Origin: Burkholderiales bacterium
GTDB lineage: Bacteria; Pseudomonadota; Gammaproteobacteria; Burkholderiales; Burkholderiaceae_C
Direction: 5' to 3'
Length of the DNA: 5,176 nt
Assembly: GCA_005793295.1 (NCBI GenBank)
Contig: SXSX01000084.1
Location: 1-5,176 of the forward strand
Position 1 is the stretch's first letter, and each line of letters begins with the position of its first letter. Made by a program: the position numbers and the translations under genes. The notes under the pieces were generated by a model. It was not told where the DNA came from. It worked only from the letters and a program-made list of their open reading frames with translations, and made no database searches. Shown one piece after another: positions 1 through 5,176 of the stretch.

Positions 1-2
1 AA

Positions 3-1451
3 GCGGGTGCCAACCAAGCTTTGGAGTTGGCCTTTACGTTGGCCGATGGCAAAGAATATGTAAAAACAGCAATTGATTCGGGCTTGGACGTCGATGCGTT
101 CGCTGGTCGCTTGAGTTTCTTCTGGGCGATTGGAATGAACTTCTATTTAGAAGTTGCCAAAATGCGAGCGGCACGCTTGTTGTGGTGTCGCATCATGAAA
201 GGCTTTAACGCCCAACACCCCAAGAGCTTGATGCTGCGAACCCACTGCCAAACCAGCGGCTGGAGTTTGACCGAGCAAGACCCCTACAACAATATCGTGC
301 GAACCACGGTAGAGGCGATGGCGGCGGTGTTTGGTGGAACGCAAAGCCTGCACACCAATAGTTTTGATGAAGCGATCGCGTTGCCCACCGAGTTCAGCTC
401 GCGCATTGCCCGCAATACCCAACTCATTATTCAAGAAGAAACCCACATCACCAACGTGATTGATCCGTGGGCGGGCAGCTACATGATGGAAAAGCTCACC
501 CAAGATATGGCCGATGCGTCTTGGAAAATCATCGAAGAAGTCCAAGCCATGGGCGGGATGACCAAAGCCGTTGACAGCGGTTGGGCCAAGTTAAAAATTG
601 AAGCGGCGGCGGCTGAAAAGCAAGCCCGTATTGACAGCGGCCAAGATGTCATTGTGGGGGTGAATAAATACAAGTTAAAAACCGAAGATACGATTGATGC
701 ACGTGATATCGACAATGTCGCCGTTCGAGAAGGACAAATCGCGAGGTTGCAAACTATCAAGAAAAACCGGGACACGAAAGCGGTGACGCAGGCCTTAGAA
801 GCCTTAACCTTTGCCGCTGGACATAAAGAAGGCAATTTGCTAGACCTGAGTATCAAAGCCATTCGACTTCGCGCGACGGTAGGCGAGGTGAGTGACGCGT
901 TAGAAAAAGCCTTTGGCCGCCACCGTGCCGATACGCAAAAGGTCAGCGGTGTGTACGCTGCGGCCTACGAAGATGCAAGCCACCCAGGGGACACCATGGA
1001 ATATTGGAACCAACTCAAAGCCGACATCGTTGCCTTCGCCGCGGCCCACGGCAGGCGTCCCCGCGTGATGATTTCCAAGCTCGGACAAGATGGCCACGAC
1101 CGTGGAGCCAAAGTAGTTGCAACAGCTTTCGCCGATTTGGGATTCGATGTGGACATGGGTCCCTTGTTCCAAACCCCTGAAGAATGCGCCCGCCAAGCGA
1201 TTGAGAACGATGTCCATGCCGTGGGCGTAAGCACCTTGGCCGCAGGCCACAAAACCTTGGTTCCCGCCATCATTGCCGAGCTCAAAAAACAAGGCGCTGA
1301 CGACATTATTGTTTTTGTCGGCGGAGTGATTCCGCGTCAAGACTACGACATGCTGTATGAAGCGGGTGTCAAGGGCATTTACGGGCCGGGTACACCCATT
1401 CCAGTGAGCGCCAAAGATGTTTTGGTTCAAATCCAAAAGGCTTTGACCTAG
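3..1451 (+). CDS. scpA: Methylmalonyl-CoA mutase, catalytic subunit (5'-partial)
   Basis: Adenosylcobalamin-dependent mutase (also called mutB or mcm) that interconverts (R)-methylmalonyl-CoA and succinyl-CoA in the cytoplasm. The reading frame is open from base 3 with no start, so the N-terminus is outside the window; 482 residues are visible, against a usual total of roughly 700-730. The visible first part is the end of the substrate-binding TIM barrel, including the conserved HCQTSGWSLT segment; its His (visible residue 81) should match the active-site His244 of the Propionibacterium enzyme. A linker leads to the C-terminal B12-binding domain (visible residues about 352-482). This has the base-off DxHxxG motif (D363, H365, G368) preceded by K359, giving the Lys-Asp-His relay at the expected spacing, then the SxL motif (S410, L412) and a GG pair (440-441). 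The TAG stop is 59 bases before vapB. Family assignment is very secure; an isobutyryl-CoA-type mutase is less likely given the meaB-pccB-pccA context. Confidence 0.97.
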   Translation, partial: AGANQALELAFTLADGKEYVKTAIDSGLDVDAFAGRLSFFWAIGMNFYLEVAKMRAARLLWCRIMKGFNAQHPKSLMLRTHCQTSGWSLTEQDPYNNIVRTTVEAMAAVFGGTQSLHTNSFDEAIALPTEFSSRIARNTQLIIQEETHITNVIDPWAGSYMMEKLTQDMADASWKIIEEVQAMGGMTKAVDSGWAKLKIEAAAAEKQARIDSGQDVIVGVNKYKLKTEDTIDARDIDNVAVREGQIARLQTIKKNRDTKAVTQALEALTFAAGHKEGNLLDLSIKAIRLRATVGEVSDALEKAFGRHRADTQKVSGVYAAAYEDASHPGDTMEYWNQLKADIVAFAAAHGRRPRVMISKLGQDGHDRGAKVVATAFADLGFDVDMGPLFQTPEECARQAIENDVHAVGVSTLAAGHKTLVPAIIAELKKQGADDIIVFVGGVIPRQDYDMLYEAGVKGIYGPGTPIPVSAKDVLVQIQKALT

Positions 1452-1454
1452 AGC

Positions 1455-1483
1455 TTGCAAATCCTTTATTTGGTATGTATCAT
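1455..1483 (+). promoter_or_regulatory. Putative sigma70-type promoter of vapBC
   Basis: A possible -35 box TTGCAA (1455-1460, 4 of 6 consensus bases) lies 17 bases before a -10 box TATCAT (1478-1483, 5 of 6). Transcription would start near 1490, about 20 bases before the vapB start codon. The -10 box falls inside the palindromic operator, as expected of an autorepressed TA promoter. The spacing and position are read from the sequence; activity is inferred. A TTGACC at 1443-1448 is an alternative -35, but I found no good -10 at the right distance from it. Confidence 0.5.
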
Positions 1484-1496
1484 TTGATGCATACCA
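1471..1496. promoter_or_regulatory. 26-bp palindromic operator, probably for VapB/VapBC
   Basis: The arms TGGTATGTATCA (1471-1482) and TGATGCATACCA (1485-1496) flank a central TT. Eleven of the 12 base pairs match, and the outer 7 bases of each arm match perfectly. The site lies just upstream of vapB and covers the predicted -10 box. VapB antitoxins with an AbrB-type N-terminus bind such inverted repeats as dimers, and VapBC complexes usually repress their own promoter. The repeat is directly visible; its binding by VapB is inferred from the family and position. Confidence 0.75.
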
Positions 1497-1498
1497 GC

Positions 1499-1504
1499 AG
1501 GAGG
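1499..1504 (+). promoter_or_regulatory. Strong Shine-Dalgarno site of vapB
   Basis: AGGAGG, 6 bases before the ATG at 1511. It decides the vapB start. An in-frame ATG at 1475 lies inside the operator and upstream of the likely transcription start, and would add 12 residues that do not belong to the antitoxin fold. This is the strongest ribosome-binding site seen in the window; vapC and meaB have none comparable. Confidence 0.85.
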
Positions 1505-1510
1505 CACACT

Positions 1511-1771
1511 ATGAATCCCGTTTTCGACACCGCCAAAATCTTCACCACAGGCCGCAGCCAAGCTGTGCGCTTGCCCAAAGCCTATCGCTTTGACACCGAC
1601 GAGGTGTTCATTGAGAAGGTGGGCAACACCGTCATCCTTCGGCCTAAAAAGGACGAACCCGGCGAGTGGGGCACGCGCTTGCAAGTCATCTTGAGGGGTT
1701 GGGAAGGTATGCCCGAGGAAATCGAGCGCGACCATACGCTGCCTCCTGACGACATCGAAAGCCTCGACTGA
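1511..1771 (+). CDS. vapB: VapB-type antitoxin (AbrB-like)
   Basis: An 86-residue type II antitoxin that should bind and neutralise the VapC ribonuclease encoded next to it and repress their shared promoter. Residues about 7-46 form the swapped-hairpin AbrB-type DNA-binding domain, recognisable by the TGRSQAVRLPK stretch (13-23) with the typical RLP core and by the following EVFIEKVGNTVILRPK strands. The acidic C-terminus (about 68-86, several Asp and Glu residues) is the expected toxin-binding tail. The start at 1511 is chosen for its AGGAGG site. The TGA stop shares its A with the vapC ATG (TGATG), so the two are translationally coupled. GC is about 57% by hand count, slightly above a 180-base sample at the start of pccB (about 50%); over so short a gene this only hints at separate origin. 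Family call is firm; target and activity are untested. Confidence 0.93.
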   Translation: MNPVFDTAKIFTTGRSQAVRLPKAYRFDTDEVFIEKVGNTVILRPKKDEPGEWGTRLQVILRGWEGMPEEIERDHTLPPDDIESLD

Positions 1772-2190
1772 TGTCAACTTTGTACCTGCTCGACACCAAC
1801 ATGGTGATCTACCTCCAGCGTGGGGTGCCCAATGTTGTGGCACGCTTGAACGAACTGGGGTCTGACCGCGTTGTGTTGTCCGCTCTTGTTGCCGCCGAGT
1901 TGGCTTATGGCGTAGAAAAGAGCGGTCACCAAGCGCGTAACCGCAAGGTGCTTGAGATGTTCCTAAGTGAAGTGCGCGTGTTGCCATGGACGCAAGACGC
2001 CATGTGGCACTACGCCCGCCAACGACATGCACTGCGCTCAACAGGTAAAGTCATTGGCGAGTTAGATTTGTTGATTGGCTGTCACGCCTTGGCCTTGGAT
2101 GCGATTTGCGTGACCAACAACACGCGCGAGTTTGAGCGGATTGAGGGTTTGAAGTTGGAGAACTGGGTGAATCCAGTTGGTGCTGAATGA
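1771..2190 (+). CDS. vapC: VapC-type PIN-domain ribonuclease toxin
   Basis: A 139-residue type II toxin, in known cases a Mg2+-dependent RNase; several enterobacterial members cleave initiator tRNA, but the target here cannot be read from sequence. The PIN domain spans nearly the whole protein: D8 in the N-terminal YLLDTN motif, E43 in SALVAAEL, and D99 in GELDLLIGCHAL. The C-terminal TNNTREFERIEGL segment (115-127) is typical of the VapC clade paired with AbrB-like VapB, with N116/N117 and E120 around the fourth metal-site position. All catalytic acids are present and length is normal, so the toxin looks intact. The ATG overlaps the vapB stop by one base and has no clear Shine-Dalgarno site, consistent with coupling that keeps toxin below antitoxin. 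The 3' end overlaps meaB by four bases. Confidence 0.94.
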   Translation: MSTLYLLDTNMVIYLQRGVPNVVARLNELGSDRVVLSALVAAELAYGVEKSGHQARNRKVLEMFLSEVRVLPWTQDAMWHYARQRHALRSTGKVIGELDLLIGCHALALDAICVTNNTREFERIEGLKLENWVNPVGAE

Positions 2191-2204
2191 ACTTAGTTCA
2201 ACTG
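2161..2204. repeat. Overlapping inverted repeats at the vapC-meaB junction
   Basis: Three short inverted repeats crowd the junction. Repeat A: AACTGG (2161-2166) with CCAGTT (2173-2178). Repeat B: CAGTTG (2174-2179) with CAACTG (2199-2204), whose loop holds the meaB ATG and the vapC TGA. Repeat C: TGAACT (2188-2193) with AGTTCA (2195-2200), on the codons themselves. A and B share bases 2174-2178 and so could not form together in RNA. The matches are exact, but six-base repeats at these distances are not rare by chance, so any regulatory role is speculative. Confidence 0.35.
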
Positions 2205-3203
2205 ATGCAAGACGTTTTGCAAGGCAATGCCAGGGAGCAGCGCCGCGCTATGGCCAAAGCCATCACGCTACTCGAATCGACCCGGACCGACCACCGCGCC
2301 TTAGCCGATGAGTTTCTTACCGCGATGTTGCCGCATACAGGCCAATCCTTTCGCCTAGGAATCAGCGGTGTACCGGGCGTAGGCAAGTCCACTTTTATCG
2401 AAGCGCTGGGTTTGTATTTGATCGCGCAGGGCCACAGGGTGGCCGTGTTAACGATCGATCCTTCGAGCTCTGTGTCTGGCGGATCCATTTTGGGTGACAA
2501 GACCCGGATGGAACATTTGTCGGTGCATGAGAAAGCCTACATTCGCCCAAGCCCATCGAGTGGGACCTTGGGCGGTGTAGCTGAAAAAACGCGAGAGGCT
2601 ATGTTGGTGTGTGAGGCAGCCGGGTATGACGTGGTGATTGTCGAAACCGTTGGCGTAGGCCAAAGTGAAACAGCGGTTGCCAATATGACCGATATGTTTG
2701 TTCTTTTGCAACTCCCCAATGCGGGCGATGATTTGCAAGCGATTAAAAAAGGCGTGATGGAGTTGGCGGACTTGGTGGTGATCAATAAATCCGACATCGA
2801 CGCCGATGCCGCCACCCGAGCCCAAGCCCATATCAGAAGTGCGCTGCGCTTGCTGGGGCAGCACGGCGCCATAGGTAAGGGCCATTCGGATAAGAGTCTT
2901 TGGCACCCCCAAGTCATCCAAACCAGTGCGCTTTTAGGCCGGGGCGTGGATGCATTTTGGGATGCGGTGCAATCTTTTAAAACGTTGCAAGTGGCTAACG
3001 GAAAGTTGACCCAGCGCCGCGAAAAACAAGCCTTATCTTGGATGTGGGAACGTATCGACGCGGGCCTCAAACAAGCGTTTCAGGCCCAAGGACAAGTCCA
3101 AGCCTTGTTGCCTTCGCTGACCAAGCAGGTAGCCCTTGGCCAACTAGCCCCGTCCACTGCGGCAAGGCAACTCCTCGGTGCGTTTTCAGCGGCCTGGTCG
3201 TGA
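2187..3203 (+). CDS. meaB: Methylmalonyl-CoA mutase-associated GTPase MeaB (ArgK family)
   Basis: A 338-residue P-loop GTPase of the MeaB/ArgK family (human MMAA is the homologue). It binds the mutase, gates adenosylcobalamin loading and protects the enzyme from inactivation. Visible motifs: Walker A GVPGVGKST (61-69), DPSSS (91-95), ETVGVGQSE (153-161) as the G3/switch II region, the AGDDLQAIKKGVMELAD stretch (179-195) matching the region called switch III in MeaB, the guanine-specificity motif NKSD (200-203), and TSAL (246-249) as G5. The N-terminal helical part and the C-terminal arm used for dimerisation in the family are both present; length is normal. The start overlaps the vapC stop as ATGA with no good Shine-Dalgarno site, suggesting reinitiation by ribosomes leaving vapC. 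The next in-frame ATG (2205) has no better site. Older annotations as an arginine/ornithine transport ATPase (ArgK) are not supported by this context. Confidence 0.96.
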   Translation: MNLVQLMQDVLQGNAREQRRAMAKAITLLESTRTDHRALADEFLTAMLPHTGQSFRLGISGVPGVGKSTFIEALGLYLIAQGHRVAVLTIDPSSSVSGGSILGDKTRMEHLSVHEKAYIRPSPSSGTLGGVAEKTREAMLVCEAAGYDVVIVETVGVGQSETAVANMTDMFVLLQLPNAGDDLQAIKKGVMELADLVVINKSDIDADAATRAQAHIRSALRLLGQHGAIGKGHSDKSLWHPQVIQTSALLGRGVDAFWDAVQSFKTLQVANGKLTQRREKQALSWMWERIDAGLKQAFQAQGQVQALLPSLTKQVALGQLAPSTAARQLLGAFSAAWS

Positions 3204-3216
3204 ATAATTTTTAGAA

Positions 3217-3221
3217 GAGAG
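3217..3221 (+). promoter_or_regulatory. Probable ribosome-binding site of pccB
   Basis: A purine-rich GAGAG (within AGAAGAGAG, 3213-3221) sits 7 bases before the pccB ATG in the 25-base gap after meaB. It supports the ATG at 3229 as the start and lets pccB be translated independently of meaB. Confidence 0.6.
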
Positions 3222-3228
3222 TAGAACC

Positions 3229-4761
3229 ATGCAAGACATCATTGAGCAATTAGAGATCAAACGTGCTGCAGCCCGCTTAGGCGGCGGGCAAAAGCGCATT
3301 GATGCCCAACACGGCAAAGGAAAACTCACCGCCCGTGAGCGCTTAGAAGTTCTTTTAGATGAAGGCACGTTTGAAGAGTGGGACATGTTTGTCGAACACC
3401 GTTGCACCGATTTTGGAATGCAAGACAACAAAATTCCAGGGGACGGCGTAGTCACCGGCTATGGAATGATCAACGGCCGTTTGGTTTTTGTATTTAGCCA
3501 GGACTTCACGGTGTATGGCGGTGCATTGTCGGAAACTCATGCAGAGAAAATTTGCAAAATCATGGACCAAGCCATGAAAGTCGGCGCGCCTGTGATTGGC
3601 CTGAACGACTCGGGTGGCGCCCGTATTCAAGAAGGTGTGGCGTCTCTCGGTGGCTACGCTGATGTGTTCCAACGCAATGTCATGGCCAGCGGTGTGGTTC
3701 CTCAAATCAGCATGATCATGGGGCCTTCAGCCGGTGGTGCGGTTTACTCACCGGCGCTGACTGACTTTATCTTCATGGTCAAAGACAGCTCGTACATGTT
3801 TGTCACAGGGCCTGAGGTGGTCAAGACGGTGACGCACGAAGAGGTAAGCGCCGAAGACTTGGGCGGTGCAATTACCCACACCACCAAAAGCGGCGTAGCC
3901 GACCTGGCGTTTGAAAACGATGTAGAAGCGCTTTTGATGCTGCGCCGTCTCTACAACTACTTGCCTCTTAACAATAAAGAAAAAGCGCCAGTTCGCCAAA
4001 GCGGAGACCCTACCGATCGGCAAGACAAGAGTTTGGACACCTTGGTTCCTGAGAACCCTAATCAGCCCTACGACATGAAGGAGTTGATCGTCAAGACCGT
4101 TGACGATGGTGACTTCTTTGAGCTTCAACCTGAGTACGCTAAAAATATTTTGATCGGTTTTGCCCGTATGGATGGCCAGACCGTGGGCATCGTTGCCAAT
4201 CAACCCTTGGTGCTTGCGGGTTGTTTGGATATTAAGAGTTCGATCAAAGCGGCGCGGTTTGTGCGGTTTTGCGATGCTTTCAATATCCCGGTCATTACCT
4301 TCGTTGATGTTCCAGGATTCATGCCCGGAACGTCACAAGAATTCGGCGGCATCATCAAACATGGCGCTAAATTGTTGTATGCCTACGCGGAATGTACCGT
4401 GCCAAAAATCACTGTGATCACCCGCAAAGCCTACGGCGGGGCGTATGACGTCATGGCTTCTAAGCACTTGCGTGGGGATGTGAACTTTGCCTGGCCCCAG
4501 GCAGAAATTGCTGTGATGGGCGCCAAAGGTGCAGTCGAAATTATTTTCCGTGAAGACAAAGGCGACCCTGAGAAATTAGCCGCCAAAGAAGCTGAATACA
4601 AAGCCCGGTTTGCCAATCCTTTCGTGGCTGGAGCACGCGGCTTTATCGACGATGTGATTTTGCCTTCGGAAACCCGTAAGCGGATTTGTCGCAGTTTGGT
4701 CATGCTCAAAGATAAAAAAATTGAAAATCCTTGGCGCAAACACGGCAACATTCCACTTTAA
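3229..4761 (+). CDS. pccB: Propionyl-CoA carboxylase, beta (carboxyltransferase) subunit
   Basis: A 510-residue biotin-dependent carboxyltransferase that moves the carboxyl group from carboxybiotin to propionyl-CoA, giving (S)-methylmalonyl-CoA; it works in a cytoplasmic complex with PccA. It has two crotonase-like halves. The N-terminal half carries the acyl-CoA site, with NDSGGARIQEG (126-136) and GPSAGGAVYSP (165-175; the 169-170 Gly pair is the likely oxyanion hole). The C-terminal half carries the biotin side, with FVDVPGFMPGTSQE (358-371) and RKAYGGAYDVM (399-409). Asp407 falls where Streptomyces PccB has Asp422, a residue tied to propionyl-CoA preference, which with the neighbours favours PCC over acetyl- or methylcrotonyl-CoA carboxylase. 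Full length by family standards, ending in the usual PWRKHGNIPL. It follows meaB by 25 bases and precedes pccA by 21, with no terminator at either gap. Acceptance of acetyl-CoA as well cannot be excluded. Confidence 0.96.
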   Translation: MQDIIEQLEIKRAAARLGGGQKRIDAQHGKGKLTARERLEVLLDEGTFEEWDMFVEHRCTDFGMQDNKIPGDGVVTGYGMINGRLVFVFSQDFTVYGGALSETHAEKICKIMDQAMKVGAPVIGLNDSGGARIQEGVASLGGYADVFQRNVMASGVVPQISMIMGPSAGGAVYSPALTDFIFMVKDSSYMFVTGPEVVKTVTHEEVSAEDLGGAITHTTKSGVADLAFENDVEALLMLRRLYNYLPLNNKEKAPVRQSGDPTDRQDKSLDTLVPENPNQPYDMKELIVKTVDDGDFFELQPEYAKNILIGFARMDGQTVGIVANQPLVLAGCLDIKSSIKAARFVRFCDAFNIPVITFVDVPGFMPGTSQEFGGIIKHGAKLLYAYAECTVPKITVITRKAYGGAYDVMASKHLRGDVNFAWPQAEIAVMGAKGAVEIIFREDKGDPEKLAAKEAEYKARFANPFVAGARGFIDDVILPSETRKRICRSLVMLKDKKIENPWRKHGNIPL

Positions 4762-4782
4762 TTTCACTGCGAAGAATAAATT

Positions 4783-5176
4783 ATGTTTACCAAAATTCTG
4801 ATAGCCAACCGGGGCGAAATTGCTTGCCGTGTCATTCAAACCGCCCGCAAGATGGGCATCCAAACGGTAGCGGTGTACTCCGATGCCGACAAAGATGCAC
4901 GCCACGTCAAAATGGCCGATGAAGCAATCAACATTGGTCCTGCGCCCAGTCGCCAAAGCTATCTGTTGGCTGAAAAAATCATTGCCGCTTGCAAACAAAC
5001 AGGCGCCCAAGCCGTTCATCCTGGCTACGGATTTTTGAGCGAGAACGCTGAGTTTTCAAAGCGTGTAGAAGAAGAAGGTATTACCTTTATCGGCCCCAAG
5101 CATTACTCGATTGCCGCCATGGGCGACAAAATTGAATCTAAAAAGCTCGCGGGCAAGGCCGGTGTGAACTGTATTC
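4783..5176 (+). CDS. pccA: Propionyl-CoA carboxylase, alpha (biotin carboxylase) subunit, 3'-partial
   Basis: The first 131 residues of the subunit that carboxylates biotin with ATP and bicarbonate; the rest, including the ATP-grasp core and the C-terminal biotin carrier domain, lies beyond the window. The N-terminal biotin carboxylase domain is plain: MFTKILIANRGEIACRVI at the start, VYSDADKDARHVKMADEA (31-48), VHPGYGFLSENAEF (78-91), FIGP (102-105) and MGDKIESKKLA (113-123). Lys116 falls exactly at the ATP-binding Lys116 of E. coli AccC. The ATG at 4783 gives the canonical family N-terminus; only a weak GAAG (4771-4774) precedes it. Without the C-terminus, a stand-alone AccC cannot be strictly excluded, but position directly after pccB makes PccA much more likely. 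Confidence 0.93.
   Translation, partial: MFTKILIANRGEIACRVIQTARKMGIQTVAVYSDADKDARHVKMADEAINIGPAPSRQSYLLAEKIIAACKQTGAQAVHPGYGFLSENAEFSKRVEEEGITFIGPKHYSIAAMGDKIESKKLAGKAGVNCI

Noticed and set aside
372..379. GCGATCGC octamer, the cyanobacterial HIP1 motif
   Set aside because: It is a single copy inside the mutase coding sequence; a HIP1-rich genome would show several copies in 5 kb, and gene content does not point to cyanobacteria.
147..1460. Several minus-strand open frames opposite the mutase gene
   Set aside because: They lack recognisable motifs, mirror a highly conserved coding sequence, and overlap each other in different frames.
1475..1510. Upstream in-frame ATG for vapB
   Set aside because: It lies inside the operator, before the predicted transcription start, and lacks a Shine-Dalgarno site, while the ATG at 1511 has AGGAGG at ideal spacing.
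1466..2041. Long open frame on the minus strand opposite vapB and vapC (191 codons)
   Set aside because: Its product shows no recognisable domain, and it lies opposite two clear family members with a matching operator and ribosome-binding site. It is a shadow of the coding bias.
3201..3212. T-rich stretch after meaB as a possible terminator
   Set aside because: No stable GC-rich hairpin precedes the T run, and the pccB ribosome-binding site follows directly.
3204..3228. Possible separate promoter before pccB
   Set aside because: The 25-base gap is too short to hold a promoter alone, and I found no convincing -35/-10 pair at the end of meaB.
4714..4720. Run of seven A in pccB as a possible slippage site
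   Set aside because: It encodes a Lys-Lys pair near the conserved C-terminus; the frame continues intact to the family's normal end, with no downstream structure or useful alternative frame seen.
2198..5019. Minus-strand open frames opposite meaB, pccB and pccA, and small extra + frames at 4160-4417 and 4731-4922
   Set aside because: All overlap strongly conserved genes in other frames and have no motif or ribosome-binding site of their own.

Overview
The window looks like part of a propionyl-CoA to succinyl-CoA (methylmalonyl-CoA) operon from a Gram-negative bacterium. The gene order mutase, meaB, pccB, pccA and the moderate GC content (about 50-57% in the stretches I counted by hand) fit a betaproteobacterium of the Burkholderiales/Comamonadaceae type. 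That assignment rests on gene order and general protein resemblance, not on a database search. All real genes are on the + strand and tightly packed. No gap exceeds about 60 bases, and I see no RNA gene, insertion sequence, CRISPR array or convincing terminator.

Layout: (1) Positions 3-1451 hold the C-terminal two-thirds of the adenosylcobalamin-dependent methylmalonyl-CoA mutase, with an intact B12-binding domain; the 5' end lies outside the window. (2) A 26-bp near-perfect palindrome at 1471-1496 overlaps a plausible promoter and precedes a two-gene type II toxin-antitoxin module, vapB (1511-1771) and vapC (1771-2190), overlapping by one base. (3) meaB (2187-3203), the G-protein chaperone of the mutase, starts inside the last codons of vapC with a 4-base ATGA overlap. 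(4) pccB (3229-4761) is the carboxyltransferase subunit of propionyl-CoA carboxylase. (5) pccA (4783 to the window end) is the start of the biotin-carboxylase subunit, cut by the window edge.

How the genes work together: PccA and PccB carboxylate propionyl-CoA to (S)-methylmalonyl-CoA, an epimerase (not in the window) converts it to the R form, the mutase rearranges this to succinyl-CoA, and MeaB gates cofactor loading and protects the mutase. The unexpected part is the vapBC module, which sits exactly between the mutase gene and the gene for its chaperone and is joined to meaB by overlapping stop and start codons. If the TA promoter is active, transcription and translation of meaB, and perhaps of pccB-pccA, would be tied to an autorepressed toxin-antitoxin unit. 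Each part belongs to a known family; the arrangement is the main item worth a second look.
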